A stretch of 64,000 bases of DNA. Origin: Combretum micranthum (lineage: Eukaryota; Streptophyta; Magnoliopsida; Myrtales; Combretaceae). Below, one piece after another: positions 59,901 through 64,000 of the stretch (the stretch's first letter is position 1; every line of letters starts with the position of its first letter). A model generated the notes under the pieces. That model searched no databases. It was not told the DNA's origin and saw only the letters and a program-made list of their open reading frames with translations. The stretch spans positions 992,001-1,056,000 of the forward strand of contig JAMXBD010000209.1 of the NCBI GenBank assembly GCA_024138025.1. Direction: 5' to 3'. A program made the position numbers and the translations under genes.

Positions 59901-62900
59901 GACCTCATCTTTTTAAGAGACAAGTTCGTGTGTGATAACCGATCTCATCTTTTGAAGAGATGACGTTAGCGGGAATAGAATTAAATGCCCGTTTTCTTCT
60001 TCTTCCCCATTCAGTCATAGAAAATACGACATTCCATAGTTTCCCTTTTTCTCTTTCCTATTTGCTCAACTTCTCCCTCTACCTGTCCAACTTCCTCTCT
60101 CTCTCTACATCGCCACCCCATCTCTCTCTCTCTCTCTCAGCTTCTCGTCTCTCTACACACACATCACGACCACCACCCCCAAACACCGAAAACCACCATT
60201 AACTCCCCACAAATAACACTCCACCAACTGCAACTTATGAACCTAGATTTAGTAAGACGTTTGAATTGCGTGATTTTTCATCCTTTTTAATGGTATTGGA
60301 CATTTTTCTGCCTTTAGATGAAATTAATAGCTTCCAAATGGTTTTCTTTTATTAAGGTTAGTACCACAACTATCTAATTTAAAAGTTTAAGCTTATAAAT
60401 GTGGTATGAGTTATTATATTTATTATTTAACACGTCCTCTCACTTGTGGACTGGACTTTGATTTTATCTGAGGCCCATTAAGTGAACAGCTAAATTTTTT
60501 TTAAAAGGGTTATAATGAGTGCGCAGAGATTGAAACTCTTGACCTCCTACTTTGATACCATATTAAGATTAGTATCATAATCATCTAATCTAAAAGCTTA
60601 AACTTATAGATAATCATCTAATCTAAAAGCTTAAACTTATAGATAATCATCTAATCTAAAAGCTTAAACTTGTAGACATGGTGTGGGCTATTACATTTAT
60701 TATTTAACATCTTTAAACCATCATAACCGTGGAGGCATTCAATATGTGATGCATAATCAGGATTAGGAAGAAGCTTGTCATCTTCTTCCATGTAAGTTCC
60801 AAGGTAATAAACTTCACTGCCGCTGCTACATACCAAAGCATCAAAATCATTCACTGGAATATTGTTTTCTCCATCTCCATCTGCTGTACCATATTCATGT
60901 TTGGTAATTTTTCTTAGGAACGTCCAACCTCGTCTCTTCAAGATATGAGATTGGTGTATTGGTTTAACCTCGTTTCTTAAAAACGAGGTCAACTTGTCTA
61001 AATTTGGGATTATTTTCATCTTAGTAGTATTTTTGTAATTTTTTTTTTCAAAAGTAAAAATATTAATTTCCTTTCCCCATTATATTATTATAAAGTATTT
61101 TATATATTATAATGTACTAAATAGATATAATAATGTATTAAATATAGTTTAAAACAATGTAAAAGTTTTAGTCATAGAAGGCCATTGATTATTTTTTCCC
61201 CCCCTAGTTTTCAATTATGCAATAATTGTAAAGAAATTATTCTTTTCTTGGGACTTTTAACTTTTCATGGCTTTTTCACATTTAGCACGCACTGTGTTGC
61301 CTTTGCAAAGTTGACTTAAAAGTTTCATCATGTGTGCAGCTAGAAACTCTTCCATGAAGTCTTAATAAAATGTAGAATCATGAGGTAACTTGTAATCTGC
61401 AGTCGGTTGGCCTCATATTGACATTTATCTTTGGCCTTGTATAAATAATTAAATGCGCAATATTCTAATAATTTGAGGATTGTCAGCTATCTATATTGAC
61501 ATTTTAACTTTCAGGTGGCAAACTAAGTGTTGCATGACTGCAAAATGACCATCATTATAAAACTTTTCACAAAACTATACAAAAATGATATGCTTTGCTT
61601 GATATTGTTGAAAGCTCCTTTCTATTTTTCCTTTTTTCCTTTTTCTAATCTCAACCCCTAATAATGGTCCAAAATGTACAATTTTTTTTTCTTTTATCAA
61701 TTTCCTTTTGTTTCTCTCTTCCTAATTACTAGAAACCTAAAAAAATATTAATAAAATTAAAAAATAAAAATTTGACTAATGCATAGATGAATTTTATAGT
61801 TATATGATTCCAATTTGTGAGTTGTGTTACTTGAAAAAGTCAAAATTAATGTACAATGACATTCAAGTCACCAAAGAATATGCATATAGACATTGGCGCA
61901 TTTTGTTTGAAGTCAAAAAAAGTCAATTGGAGGCCAAACATTCAAGTGAAGATTGGTTTGTATGATGGTGTTTTTTAGTGGAAAATGACAATGAATGCCC
62001 CAATGGCACTTGTTGAAAAGGGCCAAAGATGTCTTATTTTTCCATGAAGTGTGTAATAAAACCTTAGAACTAATGAAAATTTTGTTACTCATACCTGTAA
62101 CAAATGTGCTAGGGGGTGCTCACTAACAGGACCCTGTTTCTAATAGTGTGTGTCATGAGCTTTGCATAACATATTGAGCCTCATATACAAAAGTTATAGA
62201 ATCTAAAATTCCGAGAAACATCATTTCTTTGCAAATTCTTTTCATGATTAACTTAAAACATTGACTTAGGTGCAACCAGCTCTAGCCTTTTCTATTCTCC
62301 TTTTTTTTTTTTTTGGTCTTAGATATATTTGAAACATTATGAGATTTAATATTTAGTTAAATTTGAAATATTATTAAATATTATTTCTTATGTCACTAGG
62401 GTAGACATACCAATTTTGATCTTTTAAAATTGAGACAATGAGTTGACATTTATGAAAGTTGAGATATCAGATGTAACTTGAAATTGTAGCCTCCAAAATG
62501 TCAAATTTGATTAACTTAGGTACCCCCTATGGCGATTGTGCCAAAACTATCTGAGAAGTGCTGCACCAAGTTACCACCTTTTCCCTTTGTTTGGGCTGCA
62601 CCCCACCCCCAAACACAAAACCCTACACCCCCCCACCCCCCCCGGCCGCCGCCACCCCCACCACCACCACACAACAACCTCCACCACCCTACCCCAACCA
62701 AAAAAAAAAAAAAAAAAAAAAAAAACAAAACCACCACCACCACAAACACCCACCCACCCCTCAAACCTCCCCACACCAAAAAAAAGAAAAAAAGCTACTG
62801 TCCTTTGATCATTCAACTCATGTACTTCTTTCTATCTCCTGCTATAAGATATTTGGAAAAGTGATGTGTATGACATTGCTGCTTACTTGATAATGTCCAT

Positions 62901-64000
62901 ATGGAAGTTATTTTTTGTGGGAGCAACTTTACCTAAGATCACTGCTTCTCTTGATATATGATGGACTATGGTTCTTAATGATTCTACCCCTGTGATGAAA
63001 TTAAAAATTTCCTGCTGAATGAACAAAACGTCAAGTAGAGTCTAGTGCTGGATTATAGCAACATGCTCTTTTCTGCTTTCTTTGGCTTGTTATCCTACTT
63101 TATGAACTATGTCCTTTGGAGTCAAGTTTAATCTGGGTGAAACGCGTGTCTACTAATTTTGTAAAAAACAATTATACAAATACAAATTATACAAAAATAA
63201 TTACACAAATACCAATGCAAAATCACATATTGAACAGGTGTTTCATAAATTTATACATGAAACGCCTATTGAAGATGTGATTTAGTTAAAAGTCATATAG
63301 TATTAAATCGCATATTTAAAAGGCGTTTCATATTTTTTTAAGATGAATCGCATCTTAAAAGGGTGATTCACTTATTTTGTACTTGAATCACATTTTTAAT
63401 AGGTATTTCATATTTGTTAATGAACCATGTCTTGAAGATAGGATTCACGTGCAAATTCGAAAATTGTCTATTAAACATGCAATTTTGCGTCGGTATTTTA
63501 GTAATTAATTTTATGTAATTAGTATTTAAGTAATTTTTATTAGAGAGGTCGGTAATCATACAATTTCCTCGGTTTAATCTATTATAGATATAGCCTAATT
63601 CTCTTTTCCCCTTTGACTGGAAAATTATGATGCAGATTTTGTAGCAATTTTGAGACATTTCTACTGTACCACTGCAGGAACCAATGATTAATACCTATGC
63701 CAACTTTAGGGATGATGTGCTTCCTCGTGTTAAGAGGCTTGGTTATAATGCTATTCAGATCATGGCAATTCAAGAGCATTCTTATTATGCAAGCTTTGGG
63801 TAAATATCTTTTGATCCTGTTCCAATCAGGCCATGTATATCAAGTTGGGATTTCATTCATTATTCATATAATTCTATTCTATTTAAACTTCCGCTGAGGA
63901 TTATGATTATATGTCACCACACCATGTGTTGTTTTAAGCAGTTATCTCTTCTGCCATAGGTACCATGTCACAAACTTTTTTGCACCTAGCAGCCGGTGTG
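41775..64000 (+). CDS. SBE2: Starch branching enzyme class II (1,4-alpha-glucan branching enzyme), 5' half
   Basis: It cuts alpha-1,4 glucan chains and re-attaches them by alpha-1,6 bonds, making amylopectin branches in the plastid stroma. Eleven coding exons join in frame: 41775-41901, 44264-44421, 52140-52399, 52931-53029, 53286-53328, 55125-55184, 56314-56394, 58636-58752, 59198-59281, 63678-63799, 63960-64000, all with GT..AG introns. Residues 1-45 are a Ser/Arg-rich transit peptide ([13 protein letters not shown]). An acidic spacer follows to about 160, then [17 protein letters not shown]. The CBM48 module lies around 215-315 ([31 protein letters not shown]). The GH13 barrel begins about residue 344 ([19 protein letters not shown]). 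The N-terminus and KKNSLSRKI pattern indicate class II (family A). The window ends at residue 397 of about 850, before the catalytic Asp/Glu residues. No exon is disrupted despite the many intronic insertions. Confidence 0.95.
41904..41931. repeat. (CT)n microsatellite at the intron 1 donor
   Basis: An almost pure CT run starts two bases inside the intron. Length changes here would sit directly beside the 5' splice site. Confidence 0.85.
41990..43010. repeat. Three tandem ~383-bp repeats in SBE2 intron 1
   Basis: The phrase TATCAGTTGTTTTGATTTAT starts at 42001, 42385 and 42768. Each copy continues with 'TTCGATC', 'CTAGATTG.TTCAA', 'GATATCATGTAT', 'AACACT.TCATTTT', 'GGATACTTGAG', 'TGTTTTCCTATTCCATTAGA'. 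Copies 1 and 2 both include ATAGATATTGCGATTGAT; the third is cut short and passes into unique sequence after about 42985. Copies 2 and 3 resemble each other more than copy 1. Confidence 0.88.
43099..43294. mobile_element. hAT-type MITE in SBE2 intron 1
   Basis: 196 bp, bounded by the exact 8-bp duplication AATGGTCA (43091-43098 and 43295-43302). The ends are inverted: GGGACCTATTTGGATTAAGT at the left and the complement of GGGATTGAACTTGGATCAAG at the right. No coding capacity. Eight-base duplications with short inverted ends are the hAT signature. Confidence 0.85.
44264..44421 (+). CDS. SBE2: SBE2 exon 2
   Basis: Completes the Arg of SLSR and encodes residues to about 95: [12 protein letters not shown], a Ser-rich stretch, then [11 protein letters not shown], a conserved class II landmark. 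It ends at GDQ, phase 0. Confidence 0.92.
46292..46454 (+). repeat. 5' LTR of the copia element
   Basis: 163 bp. Aligns with 50265-50423 through 'TTATTTAATGCTTAGA', 'GTAGGTGGATAC' and 'TTGTTTCTTATCTTTCTTCA'-like text. Its first bases have decayed from TG. Confidence 0.85.
46600..46825 (+). pseudogene. gag 3' end of the copia element (zinc knuckle)
   Basis: Only the nucleocapsid end is present: [19 protein letters not shown], a C-x2-C-x4-H-x4-C knuckle at 46701-46742, then Lys/Arg-rich text and a stop. Only about 245 bases separate primer site and knuckle, where a copia gag normally needs 600 or more, so the capsid part is deleted. Confidence 0.8.
46900..47480 (+). pseudogene. Protease and integrase zinc region of the copia element
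   Basis: [20 protein letters not shown] carries the protease active-site stretch with Glu replacing the usual Gly after Asp-Thr (47002-47010). Further on, [15 protein letters not shown] text and [14 protein letters not shown] mark the pre-integrase His-His part. Cys partners follow at about 47495 (SCGCC). Confidence 0.75.
47481..48030 (+). pseudogene. Integrase core of the copia element
   Basis: [10 protein letters not shown] (about 47635) holds the first catalytic Asp. [20 protein letters not shown] (about 47761-47820) holds the second, and [20 protein letters not shown] (about 47867) the Glu. Stops fall in several places, including just before QNGIAEQ. Confidence 0.78.
48700..49500 (+). 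pseudogene. Reverse transcriptase of the copia element
   Basis: [20 protein letters not shown] (about 49033-49095) and [11 protein letters not shown] (49304-49336) are the classic copia RT blocks, here with the catalytic Asp pair intact but the frame broken before and after. Text between 48850 and 48980 is scrambled by stops. Confidence 0.82.
49600..50256 (+). pseudogene. RNase H and pol C-terminus of the copia element
   Basis: [35 protein letters not shown], then [31 protein letters not shown] and a final TGA at 50254-50256, eight bases before the 3' LTR. The order and wording are those of copia RNase H. Confidence 0.82.
50265..50423 (+). repeat. 3' LTR of the copia element
   Basis: 159 bp, TGTTGGAATATG to TTTCTTCA, preceded by GAGGGGGCGG. 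Confidence 0.85.
52140..52399 (+). CDS. SBE2: SBE2 exon 3 (acidic spacer)
   Basis: Residues 96-181 plus two bases: a low-complexity Glu/Asp/Ser spacer ([13 protein letters not shown]), then [20 protein letters not shown] and YREHLDY, the start of the conserved enzyme. Ends in phase 2 (AG), completing Arg with the next exon. Confidence 0.93.
52931..53029 (+). CDS. SBE2: SBE2 exon 4
   Basis: Residues 182-214: [20 protein letters not shown], then [12 protein letters not shown], the N-terminal helix region before CBM48. Confidence 0.93.
53286..53328 (+). CDS. SBE2: SBE2 exon 5 (micro-exon, 43 bp)
   Basis: Residues 215-229: [15 protein letters not shown], the first CBM48 strand. Phase and sequence join both neighbours without gap. 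Confidence 0.93.
53329..55124 (+). other. SBE2 intron 5 (1.8 kb)
   Basis: AT-rich intron. The only notable item is a G16 run at 54595-54610 followed by an A run. No element ends were defined. Confidence 0.8.
54595..54610. repeat. Poly-G tract
   Basis: Sixteen consecutive G on the transcribed + strand, followed by GAAAAAAAA-type text. Such runs can form G-quadruplex structures. Confidence 0.85.
55125..55184 (+). CDS. SBE2: SBE2 exon 6 (60 bp)
   Basis: Exactly twenty codons, [20 protein letters not shown], containing the GDFN.W core of CBM48. Phase 0 at both ends. Confidence 0.93.
55185..56313 (+). other. SBE2 intron 6 (1.1 kb)
   Basis: AT-rich, with a (CA)n plus A-run at 56105-56133. No genes or clear element ends seen. 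Confidence 0.75.
56314..56394 (+). CDS. SBE2: SBE2 exon 7 (81 bp)
   Basis: Twenty-seven codons from [13 protein letters not shown] to [11 protein letters not shown]48. Phase 0 at both ends. Confidence 0.93.
56395..58635 (+). other. SBE2 intron 7 (2.2 kb)
   Basis: AT-rich, with T runs at 57181-57201 and 58251-58266. Sequence at 56690-56890 has several 'GGAATTGTAATTCC'-like palindromic pieces that may be a worn inverted-repeat element, but I could not define ends. Confidence 0.7.
58636..58752 (+). CDS. SBE2: SBE2 exon 8
   Basis: Thirty-nine codons: [20 protein letters not shown], then [17 protein letters not shown], the end of CBM48. Phase 0 at both ends. Confidence 0.93.
58753..59197 (+). 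other. SBE2 intron 8 (445 bp)
   Basis: Short AT-rich intron with a T run at 58911-58920 and a pyrimidine tract before the TTGCAG acceptor. Nothing else seen. Confidence 0.8.
59198..59281 (+). CDS. SBE2: SBE2 exon 9
   Basis: Twenty-eight codons: [20 protein letters not shown] then THVGMSST, the linker that enters the catalytic domain. Phase 0 at both ends. Confidence 0.93.
59820..59965. repeat. Tandem palindromic units in the left MULE terminus
   Basis: Four units spaced 38-46 bases apart share the core (C/A)TCTTNAAGAGA; the first, CGTCTCTTGAAGAGACG (59823-59839), is a perfect palindrome. The right terminus has two similar units (about 60932-60950 and 60966-60990). Confidence 0.75.
60265..60345 (-). 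pseudogene. Captured SPS fragment, downstream part (beyond the TRIM)
   Basis: On the - strand the frame reads [20 protein letters not shown] and continues to KDEKSRNS. This is the expected continuation of the segment at 60715-60850: with the TRIM and one TCTTT copy removed, the join reads GLKKTIWKL, a characteristic run in the C-terminal domain of sucrose-phosphate synthase. Beyond about 60265 the similarity is lost, perhaps at an exon end. Confidence 0.65.
60350..60709 (-). mobile_element. TRIM retrotransposon nested in the captured gene fragment
   Basis: 360 bp, flanked by the exact duplication TCTTT (60345-60349 and 60710-60714). On the - strand the 5' terminal repeat is 60709-60561 and the 3' one 60432-60350. 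Both start TGTTAAATAATAAAT and end CTTAATA. A primer site TGGTATCAAAG (complement of 60550-60560, tRNA-Met type) follows the first, and a purine tract (AAGTGAGAGGACG) precedes the second. The terminal repeat is 83 bp at the left and 149 bp at the right, the difference being two extra 33-bp copies. No coding capacity, as usual for TRIMs. Confidence 0.88.
60583..60680. repeat. Three 33-bp tandem repeats inside one TRIM terminal repeat
   Basis: 'ATAATCATCTAATCTAAAAG' followed by CTTAAACTTATAG occurs three times. The partner terminal repeat has one copy, so the expansion happened after insertion or during the last reverse transcription. Confidence 0.85.
60715..60860 (-). pseudogene. Captured sucrose-phosphate synthase (SPS) fragment, upstream part
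   Basis: On the - strand: [20 protein letters not shown], then [19 protein letters not shown] and GYDGLK up to the TRIM edge. This matches the phosphatase-like C-terminal domain of plant SPS (consensus style FDALIC.SGSEVYYPGT and YASHI.YRWG..GLKKT). The frame stays open from 61019 through the right MULE terminus, but residues before about VNDF look non-homologous. The conserved YRW after the His-Ile pair is changed (ECLHG). The full enzyme makes sucrose-6-phosphate in the cytosol; this piece of about 80 residues cannot. Confidence 0.75.
62600..62790. repeat. C/A-rich low-complexity tract
   Basis: Runs of CCACC and CCCC followed by about 25 A and more CCACC. Open frames here in five or six phases (Pro/His or Gly/Phe runs) are composition artefacts. 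Confidence 0.9.
63155..63545. mobile_element. Long-inverted-repeat element (MULE-like or MITE) before SBE2 exon 10
   Basis: The left ~75 bases (ACAATTATACAAATAC, then AATTACACAAATACC and AATGCAAAATCACAT) match the complement of the right end (AAAATTACTTAAATAC, AATTACTAAAATACC, GACGCAAAATTGCAT). Between them five ~28-base units with a 'GCGTTTCAT / TCGCATCTTAAAAG' theme alternate in orientation. No target duplication could be fixed. It ends ~130 bases before the exon 10 acceptor. Confidence 0.55.
63678..63799 (+). CDS. SBE2: SBE2 exon 10 (start of the GH13 barrel)
   Basis: [40 protein letters not shown] and two bases of Gly. This is the first barrel strand and conserved region I approach of branching enzymes. 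Confidence 0.95.
63960..64000 (+). CDS. SBE2: SBE2 exon 11, cut by the window edge
   Basis: Completes Gly, then [13 protein letters not shown] and one base. The YHVTNFFAP run is conserved branching-enzyme sequence just after strand 1 of the barrel. The exon continues beyond the window. Confidence 0.92.

Larger units (their letters stand above)
59733..61078. mobile_element. Mutator-like element (Pack-MULE) carrying a sucrose-phosphate synthase fragment
   Basis: 1346 bp bordered by the exact 9-bp duplication ATTATATTA (59724-59732 and 61079-61087), the Mutator hallmark. Long inverted ends of ~100 bp match imperfectly: 'GGGAAAAGAAAATTAATATTT' at the left (59734 on) against the complement 'GGGGAAAGGAAATTAATATTT' at the right. 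Shared inner text includes 'AAATCACAAAAATG' and 'AATAATCCCA'. The left end holds four palindromic units centred on TCTTGAAGA. There is no transposase. The cargo on the - strand is a plant gene fragment, and a TRIM retrotransposon is nested in it. Without the TRIM and its duplicated TCTTT the element would be 981 bp. Confidence 0.85.
59282..63677 (+). other. SBE2 intron 9 (4.4 kb)
   Basis: Enlarged by a Pack-MULE (59733-61078) containing a TRIM, and by a second inverted-repeat element (about 63155-63545). Between them, 61090-63150 is AT-rich with a C/A-rich low-complexity patch at 62600-62790 and no supported gene. Confidence 0.85.

Noticed and set aside
62516..62890. Several 80-110 residue ORFs on both strands
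   Set aside because: All are translations of a C/A-rich low-complexity tract; simultaneous open frames in many phases indicate composition, not coding.

Overview
This is plant nuclear DNA, most likely from a eudicot with a repeat-rich genome. It is AT-rich, genes are split by long GT-AG introns, and about half of the window is recognisable transposable element. The protein-level evidence is the 5' half of a plastidial class II starch branching enzyme gene (SBE2 type, + strand, from about 41.4 kb and running off the right edge). The species cannot be named from the sequence alone.

Layout. (1) 1-575: the 3' end of an unrecognised + strand gene, followed by its flank. (2) 2317-34215: a 32-kb nest of LTR retrotransposons. 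The host is an old, non-coding, long-LTR element on the - strand. A young copy of the same family (4599-13428, TSD ATTAC) sits inside its interior. A degenerate Tat/Retand-type Ty3/gypsy element (17513-34066, TSD AAAAG) sits inside its right LTR. A 5.5-kb probable solo LTR (26771-32289, TSD CAAAT) in turn splits the antisense ORF of the Tat element. (3) 34216-41370: AT-rich intergenic DNA with a possible CACTA remnant, an imperfect duplication carrying CACGTG boxes and one isolated exon-like stretch. (4) 41370-64000: SBE2 promoter region, 5' UTR and the first 11 coding exons, about 397 codons of an expected 850 or so. These cover the transit peptide, the acidic spacer, the CBM48 module and the beginning of the GH13 barrel.

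The SBE2 introns are themselves mobile-element hosts. Intron 1 has three tandem ~383-bp repeats and a 196-bp hAT-type MITE (TSD AATGGTCA). Intron 2 (7.7 kb) has a decayed sense-oriented Ty1/copia element lacking most of gag. Intron 9 has a 1.35-kb Mutator-like element (9-bp TSD ATTATATTA). It carries, in antisense, a fragment of the C-terminal domain of sucrose-phosphate synthase, so it is a Pack-MULE. That fragment was later split by a 360-bp TRIM retrotransposon (TSD TCTTT). A second long-TIR element lies just before exon 10.

The most interesting points are the Pack-MULE carrying a sucrose-synthesis gene fragment inside a starch-synthesis gene, and the non-coding long-LTR family whose ~1.95-kb interior is preserved in length between an old and a young copy. 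No prokaryotic or organellar features, rRNA, tRNA or CRISPR were seen.
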